Of a stretch of 64,000 nucleotides of DNA, positions 17,461 to 27,557 are shown piece after piece; within the stretch, counting starts at the first letter, position 1, and each line of letters begins with the position of its first letter. Source of the DNA: Tenacibaculum pelagium (GTDB lineage Bacteria > Bacteroidota > Bacteroidia > Flavobacteriales > Flavobacteriaceae). The stretch covers positions 62,001 to 126,000 of the forward strand of contig NZ_JACGLS010000005.1 in assembly GCF_014062345.1 (NCBI RefSeq), given 5' to 3'. The translations under genes and the position numbers were made by a program. Below the pieces are notes generated by a model. The model saw only the letters and a list, made by a program, of their open reading frames with translations, ran no database searches and was not told where the DNA came from.

Positions 17461-18936
17461 ATGCAAGCTCATCAATCAAAATTTGTAGGAGAAGGTTTAA
17501 CGTACGACGACGTTTTATTAGTACCAGCTTACTCTGAAGTACTTCCAAGAGAAGTTTCTATTCAAGCAAAATTCACAAAAAATATAACAATTAATGTTCC
17601 TATTGTATCTGCTGCAATGGATACTGTAACCGAATCTGCAATGGCTATTGCTATGGCAAGAGAAGGAGGAATCGGTGTTTTACATAAAAATATGACGATT
17701 GAGCAACAAGCTCAAGAAATACGTAAAGTAAAGCGTGCAGAAAGCGGGATGATTATCGATCCTGTTACTTTACCATTAACAGCAGTAGTTTTAGATGCTA
17801 AAATGTTAATGAAAGAACATAAAATTGGTGGAATACCTGTAGTAGATAATGAAGGAATTTTAAAAGGAATAGTTACCAATCGTGATTTACGTTTCGAACA
17901 TAAAAATGATAGAGCTATTGTTGAGGTAATGACTAAAGAAAACTTAGTTACTGCTGCTGTAGGTACTTCATTAAAAGATGCCGAAGCTATATTACAAGAA
18001 AACAAAATTGAGAAGCTATTAATTGTTGATGATAACTATAAACTTTCAGGTTTAATTACATTTAGAGATATTACCAAGGTTACTCAAAAGCCAATAGCAA
18101 ATAAAGATACTTACGGTCGTTTAAGAGTAGCTGCGGCCTTAGGAGTTACTCCAGATGCGGTTGATAGAGCAGAGGCTTTAGTAAAAGCAGGTGTTGATGC
18201 TGTGATTATCGATACAGCACATGGTCATACACAAGGTGTTGTTAAAGTTTTAAAAGAGGTTAAAGCGAAGTTTTCAGAGTTGGATGTTATTGTTGGTAAC
18301 ATAGCAACTCCAGAAGCAGCAAAATATTTAGTAGAAGCTGGAGCTGATGCTGTAAAAGTAGGAATTGGTCCTGGATCTATTTGTACAACCCGTGTAGTTG
18401 CTGGTGTAGGATTTCCACAATTTTCAGCAGTTTTAGAAGTTGCTGCAGCAATTAAAGGTAGCGGAGTTCCAGTAATTGCAGATGGAGGAATTCGTTATAC
18501 AGGTGATATTCCTAAAGCAATCGCTGCAGGAGCAGATTGTGTAATGTTAGGGTCTTTATTAGCAGGTACCAAAGAATCTCCAGGAGAAACCATTATTTAC
18601 GAAGGACGTAAGTTCAAGTCGTATAGAGGAATGGGTTCAGTAGAAGCAATGAAACAAGGTTCTAAAGATCGTTATTTCCAAGATGTAGAAGACGATATTA
18701 AGAAATTAGTACCAGAAGGTATTGTAGGTCGTGTACCTTATAAAGGAGAATTGTTTGAGAGCATTCATCAATTTATTGGAGGTTTACGTGCAGGTATGGG
18801 ATACTGTGGTTCTAAAGATATTGAAACCTTAAAAAATACAGGTAAGTTTGTTCGTATTACAGCAAGTGGAATTAACGAAAGTCATCCGCATGATGTAGCA
18901 ATTACAAAAGAAGCACCAAACTATAGTAGAAGATAA
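17461..18936 (+). CDS. guaB: Inosine-5'-monophosphate dehydrogenase
   Basis: GuaB oxidises IMP to XMP with NAD+, the rate-limiting step of GMP synthesis. From the ATG at 17461 it has 491 residues; an upstream TTG at 17455 would add only two. The TIM barrel is split by two CBS domains (about residues 95-215). The catalytic loop GPGSICTTR contains Cys308, and the flap region RYFQ is present (E. coli-type Arg-Tyr dyad). It is preceded by a good TAnnTTTG element and followed by a strong terminator, so it is monocistronic. Confidence 0.98.
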   Translation: MQAHQSKFVGEGLTYDDVLLVPAYSEVLPREVSIQAKFTKNITINVPIVSAAMDTVTESAMAIAMAREGGIGVLHKNMTIEQQAQEIRKVKRAESGMIIDPVTLPLTAVVLDAKMLMKEHKIGGIPVVDNEGILKGIVTNRDLRFEHKNDRAIVEVMTKENLVTAAVGTSLKDAEAILQENKIEKLLIVDDNYKLSGLITFRDITKVTQKPIANKDTYGRLRVAAALGVTPDAVDRAEALVKAGVDAVIIDTAHGHTQGVVKVLKEVKAKFSELDVIVGNIATPEAAKYLVEAGADAVKVGIGPGSICTTRVVAGVGFPQFSAVLEVAAAIKGSGVPVIADGGIRYTGDIPKAIAAGADCVMLGSLLAGTKESPGETIIYEGRKFKSYRGMGSVEAMKQGSKDRYFQDVEDDIKKLVPEGIVGRVPYKGELFESIHQFIGGLRAGMGYCGSKDIETLKNTGKFVRITASGINESHPHDVAITKEAPNYSRR

Positions 18937-18960
18937 TTTATAGTAGTTCAAATAAATACA

Positions 18961-19000
18961 AACTCTGTTAATAATTAAATTAACAGAGTTTTTTGTTTTT
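18961..19000 (+). terminator. Terminator after guaB
   Basis: Perfect 12-bp stem AACTCTGTTAAT/ATTAACAGAGTT with a 6-nt loop and a T-rich tail. Confidence 0.9.
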
Positions 19001-19047
19001 ACACAGTAAATGCTATTTTAGCAGAGACTTCAATTTCCTCAATTTAT

Positions 19048-20904
19048 ATGGCTCAAGAAACTAAATATACCGAAGATAATATACGCTCGCTCGATTGGAA
19101 AGAACACATCCGTATGCGTCCGGGAATGTACATTGGTAAATTAGGAGATGGTTCTTCTCCTGACGATGGAATTTACATCTTGGTAAAAGAAGTTTTAGAT
19201 AACTCTATTGATGAGTTTGTTATGGGTACAGGAAAAACAATTGAAGTTTCTGTACAAGGAGATAAAGTAATTGTTCGCGATTATGGTCGTGGTATTCCGC
19301 TAGGTAAAGTGGTCGATGTAGTATCGAAAATGAACACTGGTGGTAAATACGATTCTAGAGCCTTTAAAAAATCGGTAGGATTAAACGGAGTTGGTACCAA
19401 AGCGGTAAATGCTTTATCCACTTTTTTTAGAGTAGAATCTACGCGTGATGGTAAGTCAGCATCAGCAGAATTTGAGAAAGGAAATCTTACTAATCAGGAT
19501 TTATTAGAAGAAACATCGCGTAGAAGAGGAACCAAGGTTACTTTTATTGCGGATGAAACGATCTTTAAAAACTATAAGTATCGTCCAGAATATATTATCC
19601 GATTACTTAAAAACTATGTATACCTAAATCCTGGGTTAACCATTGTTTTTAACGGAGAGAAATTCCATTCAGAAAATGGATTAAAAGATTTATTGGAAGA
19701 CAACAACAATCAAGATGATATGTTGTATCCAATTATCCATTTACGAGGAGATGATATTGAGGTGGCAATTACCCATAGTAAAACACAATACTCAGAAGAA
19801 TACCATTCGTTTGTAAACGGACAACATACTACGCAAGGAGGTACACATCAAGCAGCATTTAGAGAAGCGATTGTTAAAACTATTCGTGAGTTTTACGGAA
19901 AGAATTTCGAAGCTTCAGATGTTCGTAAATCGATTATTTCTGCCATTTCTATTAAGGTGATGGAGCCTGTTTTTGAAAGTCAAACAAAAACAAAATTAGG
20001 GTCTACCGATATGGGAGGAGATTTACCAACGGTACGTACCTATATCAACGATTTTGTAAAAACGAAACTAGATAATTACCTGCATAAAAATGTAGAAGTA
20101 GCAGAAGCTTTACAAAGAAAGATTTTACAAGCAGAAAAGGAGCGTAAAGAATTATCAGGGATTCGTAAGCTAGCAAAAGACAGAGCAAAGAAAGCGAGTT
20201 TACACAATAAGAAATTACGTGATTGTCGTATCCACTTTGGAGATACCAAGAAAGAAGGTTATTTAGATACTACTTTATTTATAACCGAGGGAGATTCGGC
20301 AAGTGGATCGATTACCAAATCACGAAATGTAAATACTCAGGCGGTATTTAGTTTAAAAGGAAAGCCCTTAAACTCATACGGATTAACAAAGAAGATTGTA
20401 TACGAGAATGAAGAATTCAACTTATTACAATCAGCTTTAAATATTGAAGATGGATTAGGAGATTTACGTTATAACAATATTGTAATTGCAACCGATGCCG
20501 ATGTAGATGGTATGCACATTCGTTTGTTATTAATTACCTTCTTTTTACAGTTTTTTCCAGAGGTAATTAAAGAAGGACATTTATACATTTTAGAAACTCC
20601 GTTATTTAGAGTTCGAAATAAAAAAGAAACCATCTACTGTTATTCTGAAGAAGAAAAACAAGATGCGATGAATAAGCTAAGAGGTAAACCAGAGATTACT
20701 CGATTTAAAGGATTGGGTGAGATTTCTCCGAATGAATTTGTGCATTTTATTGGAGACGATATTCGTTTAGATCCGGTGATGTTAGATAAAGAAATGTCGA
20801 TAGAACAAATGCTACAATTCTATATGGGTAAAAACACACCAGACCGTCAGAAGTTTATCATCGAAAACTTAAAAGTTGAATTAGATATGGCAGAAGAAGT
20901 TTAA
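19048..20904 (+). CDS. parE: DNA topoisomerase IV subunit B
   Basis: The ATPase subunit of a type IIA topoisomerase that separates daughter chromosomes. The 618-residue protein has the GHKL ATPase domain ([34 protein letters not shown]), the transducer domain, and the TOPRIM part with EGDSASGS and the metal-binding [10 protein letters not shown]. The length fits ParE rather than the longer Gram-negative GyrB, and parC follows closely. A 61-residue membrane protein gene lies between, 4 nt after the stop. Confidence 0.95.
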   Translation: MAQETKYTEDNIRSLDWKEHIRMRPGMYIGKLGDGSSPDDGIYILVKEVLDNSIDEFVMGTGKTIEVSVQGDKVIVRDYGRGIPLGKVVDVVSKMNTGGKYDSRAFKKSVGLNGVGTKAVNALSTFFRVESTRDGKSASAEFEKGNLTNQDLLEETSRRRGTKVTFIADETIFKNYKYRPEYIIRLLKNYVYLNPGLTIVFNGEKFHSENGLKDLLEDNNNQDDMLYPIIHLRGDDIEVAITHSKTQYSEEYHSFVNGQHTTQGGTHQAAFREAIVKTIREFYGKNFEASDVRKSIISAISIKVMEPVFESQTKTKLGSTDMGGDLPTVRTYINDFVKTKLDNYLHKNVEVAEALQRKILQAEKERKELSGIRKLAKDRAKKASLHNKKLRDCRIHFGDTKKEGYLDTTLFITEGDSASGSITKSRNVNTQAVFSLKGKPLNSYGLTKKIVYENEEFNLLQSALNIEDGLGDLRYNNIVIATDADVDGMHIRLLLITFFLQFFPEVIKEGHLYILETPLFRVRNKKETIYCYSEEEKQDAMNKLRGKPEITRFKGLGEISPNEFVHFIGDDIRLDPVMLDKEMSIEQMLQFYMGKNTPDRQKFIIENLKVELDMAEEV

Positions 20905-20908
20905 GAGA

Positions 20909-21094
20909 ATGAATAAACCAACTAGAATAAGAATATACTTAGCAATTGCTGCAACATTTTTCTTTATCAGTTTATTTAAACTAGATTTTGATGATTTAAG
21001 CTGGACTAAAAACAGCAGAATTTATGTAAGAATGTTAGTTGCTGTATTGGTTTATATAGTAATTTTCTTAAGCAGTAAAAAACTAAACAAATAA
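20909..21094 (+). CDS. Small two-helix membrane protein between parE and parC
   Basis: A 61-residue protein with two predicted membrane helices (about residues 8-24 and 39-56) separated by a short acidic loop (KLDFDDLSW). It starts 4 nt after parE and ends 28 nt before parC, so it must be co-transcribed with them. I recognise no domain. The tight fit, plausible membrane composition and clear ATG support a real gene. A role linking topoisomerase IV to the membrane is imaginable but unsupported. Confidence 0.75.
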   Translation: MNKPTRIRIYLAIAATFFFISLFKLDFDDLSWTKNSRIYVRMLVAVLVYIVIFLSSKKLNK

Positions 21095-21122
21095 GAACTC
21101 TTAAAAGAATACACATTATTCA

Positions 21123-23843
21123 ATGAGTGAAGAAAACAATAATTACGAACACGACGAAGAGTTAGCAAACGAAAATCAATCTGAGCCTACAGAAACGATA
21201 ACCAAGGTTACCGGAATGTACAAAGAATGGTTTTTAGATTACGCTTCGTATGTAATTTTAGAACGTGCAGTACCATCTATCGAAGACGGATTTAAACCCG
21301 TACAGCGTCGTATTATGCATTCGATGAAAGATTTAGACGATGGTCGTTACAATAAGGTAGCCAATATTGTAGGGCACACGATGCAGTATCATCCACACGG
21401 TGATGCTTCTATTGGTGATGCCATGGTACAATTAGGGCAAAAAGAATTGTTGATTGATATGCAGGGTAACTGGGGTAATATCTTAACAGGAGATAGAGCA
21501 GCAGCATCACGTTATATCGAAGCACGTTTATCTAAGTTCGCCTTAGAAGTTGTTTTCAACCCTAAAACGACAGAGTGGAAAATGTCGTACGATGGTAGAA
21601 GAAAAGAACCAATTGATTTACCAGTAAAGTTTCCGCTATTATTAGCACAAGGAGCAGAAGGTATTGCAGTAGGTTTATCAACCAAAATTTTACCACATAA
21701 CTTTAACGAGTTAATCGATGCTTCTATAAAATATTTAAAAGGACGTAGCTTTAATATTGTCCCTGATTTTTTAACTGGTGGTATTGCCGATTTCACCAAT
21801 TATAACGATGGTAAAAGAGGAGGAAAGGTTCGTGTACGAGCAAAAATATCACAGTTAGATAAAAAGACTTTAGTAATTACCGAAATTCCTTTTAGTACTA
21901 CCACGTCTTCATTGATTGATAGTATTTTAAAAGCGAATGATAAGGGTAAAATCAAGATAAAAAAGATTGAAGATAATACGGCGGCAAATGTGGAGATTTT
22001 AGTGCATTTACCAGCCAATGTATCTCCCGATAAAACCATCGATGCTTTATACGCATTTACCAATTGCGAAACGTCTATTTCGCCATTAGCATGTACGATT
22101 GAAAATAACAAACCTGTTTTTGTTGGAGTTTCGGAAATGCTAAAGCATTCTACCGATTTAACGGTGAAGTTGTTAAAGCTAGAATTAGAAATTCAGTTAC
22201 ATGAATTAGAAGAGCAATGGCACTTTGCTTCATTAGAGCGTATTTTTATTGAAAACAGAATTTATCGTGATATTGAAGAAGTTGAAACTTGGGAGGGCGT
22301 AATTGAAGCCATTGATAAAGGTTTACAACCACATATAAAACATTTAAAACGCCCGATTACAGAAGAGGACATTGTACGTTTAACAGAAATTAGAATTAAG
22401 AAAATTTCTAAGTTCGATATCGATAAAGCCAAACAACATATTGAAAGTTTAGAAGATAAAATTGCTGAGGTTAAAAACTTCTTAGCGAACCTTATCGATT
22501 TTGCAATTGATTATTTTAAAGCTTTAAAAACAAAATACGGTAAAGGGCGTGAGCGTAAAACCGAAATCAGAATTTTTGACGATATCGTTGCTACAAAAGT
22601 AGTAATGCGTAACACTAAATTGTATGTAAATAGAGAAGAAGGTTTCGTAGGGACTTCATTAAAAAAAGACGAATACGTTACCGATTGTGCCGATATTGAT
22701 GATATTATTGTGTTTAGAGATAACGGTAGCATGCAAGTTGTTAAGGTGGCATCTAAAACCTTTGTAGGTAAAGGTATATTACACATTGCGGTTTTTAAAA
22801 AGAAAGACAAGCGTACGGTGTATAATATGATTTACAAAGACGGTCCAAAAGGTCCGAGTTATATGAAACGCTTTAATGTAACCAGTGTAACGCGAGATAA
22901 AGAATACAATTTAGCCAACGACAATCCAAAATCTAAAGTATTGTATTTCACGGCGAATCCGAATGGAGAAGCTGAAGTAGTAACTATTAATTTACGTGCG
23001 GTTGGTAGTATTAAAAAACTAAAATGGGATATCGATTTTGCCGATTTAGCGATTAAAGGTCGTGGTGTTCGTGGTAATCAAGTTAGTAAGTTTGCTATTA
23101 AGAAGATTGAATTTAAATCAGCAGGAGTTTCTACCTTAAAACCTCGTAAAATTTGGTTTGATGATGCGGTACAGCGTTTAAATGTTGATGGCAGAGGAGA
23201 TTTGTTAGGAGAGTTTAGAGCAGAAGATAAAATACTAATTGCTACACAATCGGGTAAAATTAAAGCTGTAGCACCAGATTTAGCCATGCATTTTGATAGC
23301 GATATGATAGTGCTAGAAAAATGGAAAGCTAATAAACCAATATCAGCTATTTACTTTGATGGAGGCAAAGAGCGTTATTATGTAAAGCGTTTTTTAATTG
23401 AAACTCCTGATAAAGAAGAAGTGTTTATTTCGGATGCTGAAAAATCGAAATTAGAAATCATTGCAACCGATTACCGCCCTATGGCTGAGGTTATTTTCTC
23501 TAAACGTAGTTTAGACAAGGTTGAAGTTAATTTTGAAGATTTTATTGCTGTAAAAGGTATTAAAGCACAAGGAAATCAATTAACAACCGATAAAATACGA
23601 ACGGTTAATTTATTAGAATCTTTACCTTATGAAGAACCAGAAGAAGAAAAGGTAGAAGAAATAGAGGTAAATGAGGAAGAAGAAATTATTGAAGATACTT
23701 TACCGTTAGAGATTGAAGAAGCTCCGCAAAAAGATTTTGTTGAAACGAAAGAAGACAAAGCAAAGAAAGCATTAGCAAGAGCTTTGCAAAAAAAGAAGAA
23801 AGCTAAAGAAGAGGACGATGATAGCCAAACAGCATTATTTTAA
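21123..23843 (+). CDS. parC: DNA topoisomerase IV subunit A
   Basis: The DNA-cleaving subunit of topoisomerase IV, 906 residues. The catalytic tyrosine is Tyr131 in AAASRYIEARL. The quinolone-resistance region precedes it, with the motif HPHGDASIGDAMVQL. The C-terminal beta-pinwheel covers roughly residues 490-800, and a highly acidic then lysine-rich tail (EEPEEEKVEEIEVNEEEE, then KKALARALQKKKKAK) ends the protein; the charged tail is typical of flavobacterial homologues. The stop overlaps the mscS start by one base (TAATG). Confidence 0.95.
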   Translation: MSEENNNYEHDEELANENQSEPTETITKVTGMYKEWFLDYASYVILERAVPSIEDGFKPVQRRIMHSMKDLDDGRYNKVANIVGHTMQYHPHGDASIGDAMVQLGQKELLIDMQGNWGNILTGDRAAASRYIEARLSKFALEVVFNPKTTEWKMSYDGRRKEPIDLPVKFPLLLAQGAEGIAVGLSTKILPHNFNELIDASIKYLKGRSFNIVPDFLTGGIADFTNYNDGKRGGKVRVRAKISQLDKKTLVITEIPFSTTTSSLIDSILKANDKGKIKIKKIEDNTAANVEILVHLPANVSPDKTIDALYAFTNCETSISPLACTIENNKPVFVGVSEMLKHSTDLTVKLLKLELEIQLHELEEQWHFASLERIFIENRIYRDIEEVETWEGVIEAIDKGLQPHIKHLKRPITEEDIVRLTEIRIKKISKFDIDKAKQHIESLEDKIAEVKNFLANLIDFAIDYFKALKTKYGKGRERKTEIRIFDDIVATKVVMRNTKLYVNREEGFVGTSLKKDEYVTDCADIDDIIVFRDNGSMQVVKVASKTFVGKGILHIAVFKKKDKRTVYNMIYKDGPKGPSYMKRFNVTSVTRDKEYNLANDNPKSKVLYFTANPNGEAEVVTINLRAVGSIKKLKWDIDFADLAIKGRGVRGNQVSKFAIKKIEFKSAGVSTLKPRKIWFDDAVQRLNVDGRGDLLGEFRAEDKILIATQSGKIKAVAPDLAMHFDSDMIVLEKWKANKPISAIYFDGGKERYYVKRFLIETPDKEEVFISDAEKSKLEIIATDYRPMAEVIFSKRSLDKVEVNFEDFIAVKGIKAQGNQLTTDKIRTVNLLESLPYEEPEEEKVEEIEVNEEEEIIEDTLPLEIEEAPQKDFVETKEDKAKKALARALQKKKKAKEEDDDSQTALF

Positions 23844-24697
23844 TGGATAAACTACTTACATATCAGTTTAATTTAAGTTCTATTTGGGGCATTATTGGGT
23901 ATGTACTATTGGTAACTTTTGTAACCTGGGTGTTGTCTCGTATTATTAGAGCTTTCATTGTACAAATTATAAAGCGCAGAAAAACCGATCGTTTTGGTAA
24001 AACAAGCATTTTGTTTTTACGTAATTCGGTTAAGTTTTTTCTAGGGCTTTTTGGCATTATTTATATTATAATGACAGTGCCTGCTTTTCGAAGCAAAGCA
24101 ACCTTAATTTTTTCTGGAGCTGGTATTTTAGCGGCGATTATTGGTTTTGCAGCACAAGCAGCCTTATCTAATTTAATTGCAGGAGCTTTTATTGTTATTT
24201 TCCGTCCGTTTCGTGTAGGTGATTATATTCGTTTAGACGATACACGTATGGGGATTGTTGAAGATATTACACTACGCCACACAGTAATTAATAATTTTGA
24301 AAATAAACGATTGATTATACCCAACTCGGTAATTAGTACCGATTCGGTGTTGAATCATACCATTGAAGATTCGCACGTGTTGAGTTTTAATAATTTTAAG
24401 CTAGGGATTAAAGCCAATATCGATTTAGCACGAAAAATTATACAAGAAGAAGCGATTAAGTTACCTACTGTGATCGATTTTAGAACACCAGAACAAATAA
24501 TGGCAGATAAAGAACAAGTAGATGTTCGGGTGATTGATATTCACCCAGATCATATACACATGCGTGCCTATGTATGGTTAAACGAACCTTTTCAAGAATT
24601 TAAAACCAAATGCGCCTTAAAAGAAGCGGTACATAAACGTTTTTTAGCAGAAGGCGTGCAATTACCAATTCCTTTTCATAAGGTGATTAAAGTATAG
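23843..24697 (+). CDS. MscS-family mechanosensitive ion channel
   Basis: A 284-residue small-conductance mechanosensitive channel that opens under membrane tension to release solutes after osmotic downshock. Three N-terminal membrane helices are seen (about residues 12-34, 60-82 and 86-115). The third is the Ala/Gly-rich pore helix GAGILAAIIGFAAQAALSNLIAGAF, followed by the MscS beta domain (FRPFRVGDYIRL) and an alpha/beta C-terminal domain. It is the last gene of the parE-parC transcript. No terminator hairpin follows; the integron-like island begins immediately downstream. Confidence 0.93.
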   Translation: MDKLLTYQFNLSSIWGIIGYVLLVTFVTWVLSRIIRAFIVQIIKRRKTDRFGKTSILFLRNSVKFFLGLFGIIYIIMTVPAFRSKATLIFSGAGILAAIIGFAAQAALSNLIAGAFIVIFRPFRVGDYIRLDDTRMGIVEDITLRHTVINNFENKRLIIPNSVISTDSVLNHTIEDSHVLSFNNFKLGIKANIDLARKIIQEEAIKLPTVIDFRTPEQIMADKEQVDVRVIDIHPDHIHMRAYVWLNEPFQEFKTKCALKEAVHKRFLAEGVQLPIPFHKVIKV

Positions 24698-24829
24698 TGG
24701 TTTGGCTATGAGTAGTTGTATAGTTTAGCAAGTAACTTAGTAAGTACAACAAATTGAAAATTAGTGAGAACTTTTTCAGAAGTAGGCGAGAACAAGCAAT
24801 TACTTTTGGACATTGTTTATAATAGTTAT

Positions 24830-25720
24830 TTATTCTTCAATTTTCTTAATTTTAGATTCAAGAGTCTTCAAATTTGTCATTTTGGGATATAGATTCTTAA
24901 CTTTTTCTGGTTGATTTAATGCTGGGTGGATTTCTGCACCCTTATCTATTAAATCAGACATCATTTTAATTGATAACTTAAGCCTCTCTACTTGTTCATT
25001 GTTTTCATTTTTGAAGTTTTCATTATACAAGTTATTGGCTTCTGCATTAATCATTAGAGAAAGTGCTTCTTTCTGTTTTACTTGAATCTCTTTTAAGCTT
25101 TCATTTTTTACTCCAAGGCTTTCAACGTGTTTTTGTATTATTCTACCTTCTTGAATTTTTTTAAATACAACAGCCGAAGCCCAAGTAAGTCCACCAATAA
25201 GGGAAACAGCTGCAGCTGAACCTAAATATACATCTAACCAAATAGAACCATTTTCAACACTATCGATTCTGACTTCGCCTTTAATTTCATCATTGACTAT
25301 TGATTGATTTAAAACTTTATGAAATTCTGAGCTAAATTTTGAAAGGTCTTCAAAATCTCTTACTTCAGGTAGTTTTATACTAACTGTGTTTTCTTCTGTT
25401 TTTCCACCTATTTGGTCAATACTTTGGGAAACGGAAGATACTATTCGTTTTAACTCTTCTAATTTTGCGTTCAATTGCCTACCTTCAGAAGCATTGAGGT
25501 TCACAAAGTCTTTTGCTGTAGTGAATATTGAGCTTTTTCTTACATTTGTTATTTCTTTTTTTAGTAAATCAGATGATTCTAAAGCATTAATTCCATTTCT
25601 GAATTGGTCTAAATTTGAAAAGACTGACATTAAACTATTTCCTTGTTTACCTTCCTCATATTTATAATCCAAATCGATTAAGACTTCTTTAAGTAAAATT
25701 TTAAGTTCTTTTATTTTCAT
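24830..25720 (-). CDS. Unknown membrane and coiled-coil protein in cassette block 1
   Basis: A 296-residue protein I do not recognise. Residues 1-110 are helical and charged. A segment GEVRIDSVENGSIWLDVYLG (about 148-167) leads into one probable membrane helix (about 161-186). The C-terminal 110 residues are helical with coiled-coil character (KQKEALSLMINAEANNLYNE). There is no signal peptide and no enzyme motif. It is the only gene in its block and shares orientation with the defence-type genes next door, so a host-defence or stress role is possible, but this rests on context alone. Confidence 0.7.
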   Translation of the reverse strand: MKIKELKILLKEVLIDLDYKYEEGKQGNSLMSVFSNLDQFRNGINALESSDLLKKEITNVRKSSIFTTAKDFVNLNASEGRQLNAKLEELKRIVSSVSQSIDQIGGKTEENTVSIKLPEVRDFEDLSKFSSEFHKVLNQSIVNDEIKGEVRIDSVENGSIWLDVYLGSAAAVSLIGGLTWASAVVFKKIQEGRIIQKHVESLGVKNESLKEIQVKQKEALSLMINAEANNLYNENFKNENNEQVERLKLSIKMMSDLIDKGAEIHPALNQPEKVKNLYPKMTNLKTLESKIKKIEE

Positions 25721-25730
25721 TTTTTCTAAT

Positions 25731-25935
25731 TATAGCTAGTGGACTTGTTTATGAAATGTGGCGTGTAAAAAGACGCTATTTTTTCGGATAAAAATAAAGT
25801 CAAATTTTTATATTTTTGTTTTTAATTTATCATTCTTAAAAGCCAAATCAAAAGATTTGGCGGACTCTATAAAAATACACTAAATCTTGACTTAAACACC
25901 AAAACCCGTATTAATTATAGCCATTGTTAGCTACA
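25731..25935. repeat. Structured spacer (attC-like site a) between cassette blocks 1 and 2
   Basis: A 205-bp non-coding element. Its ends are related in inverted form: TAGCTAGTGG at the left and CCATTGTTAGCTA at the right. Internally it has a GCCAAATC-AAAA-GATTTGGC hairpin (25842-25861) and a GCGTGTAAAAAGACGC hairpin (25761-25776). The left end also resembles the left end of site b. It is longer than a standard attC (about 60-140 bp), so it may be a compound site or a related repeat family. Confidence 0.5.
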
Positions 25936-25938
25936 GTT

Positions 25939-26916
25939 TTAAAACGGTAAGTCGTCAGGTATTTCAATTTCTTTATCTGAAGTTTGATACAAGAAATATT
26001 CTTCTTTCCATTCATTCTTTTTAATGAACTTTAATTTGTTGTTTTCGAAAATTTCTTTTGATATAGTAATTTTAATATTTTTCCTTTCAGTTTCTTTTAA
26101 CCAATAATATTCATTAGGAGTATTGTCCGAAAATATTTCATCAAATTCATCTTTTGTATAACCTCTTGCTTCAAGTAACTTATTTAAATCATTAAAGCCT
26201 TCAATATAAAAACTGTATTCAATTTGTAAATTTTCTCTAACCTTTTCAACAAGCGGATGATTTAAAGATAAAATTTGATTAATTTCTGTGTCTTTTTCAA
26301 TGTTTTCATTACTTATATAATTAACTAATTTATTAAGTGTAAATGCTGTTTTTTCAAGATTGTCTATAATTGACACTTCTTTAACTCGTCTTTGATTTTC
26401 TAAGAAAGATTGAAATAAGCCAGCAAATTGTTCTTTTAAATAATGAGTTATTTCAGAAGCGGTCTCAAAAGATTTAATGTTGTTATTAGCATTTAAATTT
26501 TTAACTTCTTCAATGAATTTGTAGATTTTTAAATTATCTACGTATTTATAAATAGTTTTCTCATTTTCTTTATTTAGAAGATAGGTTTCGTATTCAGATA
26601 AAACATTTTTTTCTATAAAAATATAAACTTGTTTTTCTTCTTTTAAAGCTGTTCTTAATTCAATTTGGGAAATCGAAGATTTTTCTCTTTTAGATTCACT
26701 TCCATAACGACCACCAATAATTGAAACCAGTATGTCAATATTTTTAATTTCTTTATAACAATATTCCTCTAAAGCTTTATCTTTTCCATAAGGAATGTTT
26801 CCTTCTTCATTTCTGATAGTTTCATACCCTAGGTTTTCAATAAACATATTTAGATCAGCTCTAATTTGTTTAAGATCATAAAATGTTGAACTTATAAATA
26901 CTCTTGGTTTTGCCAT
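25939..26916 (-). CDS. DUF4062 (TIR-like) domain protein in cassette block 2
   Basis: A 325-residue protein beginning with a DUF4062 domain: PRVFISSTFYDLKQIRADL (residues 3-21), then VSIIGGRYGS (64-73) and SQIELRTALKEEKQVYIF (82-99). DUF4062 has a Rossmann-like fold related to TIR and often sits at the N-terminus of STAND/NLR-type proteins and in defence islands. Here it is not fused to an NTPase: the remaining 200 residues are a helical and then a mixed domain with no motif I recognise. It is the only gene in its block. It may sense or modify nucleotides; this is inference. Confidence 0.82.
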   Translation of the reverse strand: MAKPRVFISSTFYDLKQIRADLNMFIENLGYETIRNEEGNIPYGKDKALEEYCYKEIKNIDILVSIIGGRYGSESKREKSSISQIELRTALKEEKQVYIFIEKNVLSEYETYLLNKENEKTIYKYVDNLKIYKFIEEVKNLNANNNIKSFETASEITHYLKEQFAGLFQSFLENQRRVKEVSIIDNLEKTAFTLNKLVNYISNENIEKDTEINQILSLNHPLVEKVRENLQIEYSFYIEGFNDLNKLLEARGYTKDEFDEIFSDNTPNEYYWLKETERKNIKITISKEIFENNKLKFIKKNEWKEEYFLYQTSDKEIEIPDDLPF

Positions 26917-26928
26917 AGTTTTTTTAAT

Positions 26929-27001
26929 TGTAGCTAACGTTTAGTGTATGGTGTCGTAGCATCCCGTAGGGCGCTATGCACTATACACATTGTTGGGTTT
27001 A
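26929..27001. repeat. attC-like site b between cassette blocks 2 and 3
   Basis: About 70 bp, the most attC-like site here. Arms GTGTATGGTGTCGTAGC (26944-26960) and GCTATGCACTATACAC (26973-26988) pair with a one-base bulge around a CCCGTAGGG tip. The outer ends are TGTAGCTAAC and GTTGGGTTTA. The minus-strand reading begins ACCCAAC (fits RYYYAAC) and ends GTTAGCT (close to GTTRRRY). Confidence 0.6.
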
Positions 27002-27004
27002 GTT

Positions 27005-27556
27005 CTATTCAATACCAAAATTTTTATATGCTTCATCTGAATATATGCCTAAACTTCCACCGCTAGGCTTTTTCTTAATGTCAAACTGACCAATAGCGTC
27101 TTTTAATGGTTCTTTTTTGAAAGGGACGTGTATTGCTGATAATGTACCGTTTTCAATTCTTTCTTTTAAAGATTTTGGCCACAAATTACTCAGCTTTTTG
27201 GGAGCTTTAATGGTATTGTAACCTGTATAAGCAATAATCAATGGTATTTTACATACATCTACGGCATATTCAATTTCCATTGGAACCCAATCCTTGTCGT
27301 TCTTTGTTGTGTCTCCGATAATAAGAACCATGTTTTTACTGTTCCTAAGCCTTTCCTTTAGCCTAGTCTCTAGAGTCTTTTTCTTACTAGAATCACGAAC
27401 AGTCGAATTTTTATCATGACTGTTTACGATAGCAAAATCGTCATCTTTTTTAGCTGTCCATGCTTTAATTAAATTATAATATTTAATATCTGATTCTGTT
27501 GGAACATTTGTCCCGTCAGCGTGAAAAGCTATATATGTTCCATTTCTATATGCCAT
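27005..27556 (-). CDS. thsB: TIR-domain protein, probable Thoeris ThsB
   Basis: A 183-residue single-domain TIR protein of the MTH538/DUF1863 type (PF08937), the type found in Thoeris ThsB. ThsB senses phage infection and uses NAD+ to make a nucleotide signal. Features are the N-terminal strand GTYIAFHADGTN, KNMVLIIGDTTKNDKDWVPM and EIEYAVDVCKIPLIIAYTG, where Trp90 and a Glu at 94 or 96 sit at the usual catalytic-Glu position. It starts 1 nt after the stop of the TM-macro gene, so the two are one operon. In type II Thoeris the signal is His-ADPR; that product is assumed from the family, not seen. Confidence 0.85.
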   Translation of the reverse strand: MAYRNGTYIAFHADGTNVPTESDIKYYNLIKAWTAKKDDDFAIVNSHDKNSTVRDSSKKKTLETRLKERLRNSKNMVLIIGDTTKNDKDWVPMEIEYAVDVCKIPLIIAYTGYNTIKAPKKLSNLWPKSLKERIENGTLSAIHVPFKKEPLKDAIGQFDIKKKPSGGSLGIYSDEAYKNFGIE

Positions 27557-27557
27557 A

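Noticed and set aside
24781..24829. A fourth attC-like site at the mscS side of the island (GGACATTGTTTATAATAG)
   Set aside because: The right-end CATTGTT pattern is present, but no convincing inverted partner was found to its left, so it is kept only as the approximate boundary.
25842..25861. GCCAAATC/GATTTGGC hairpin as a terminator
   Set aside because: No T-run on either side; it is part of the structured spacer.
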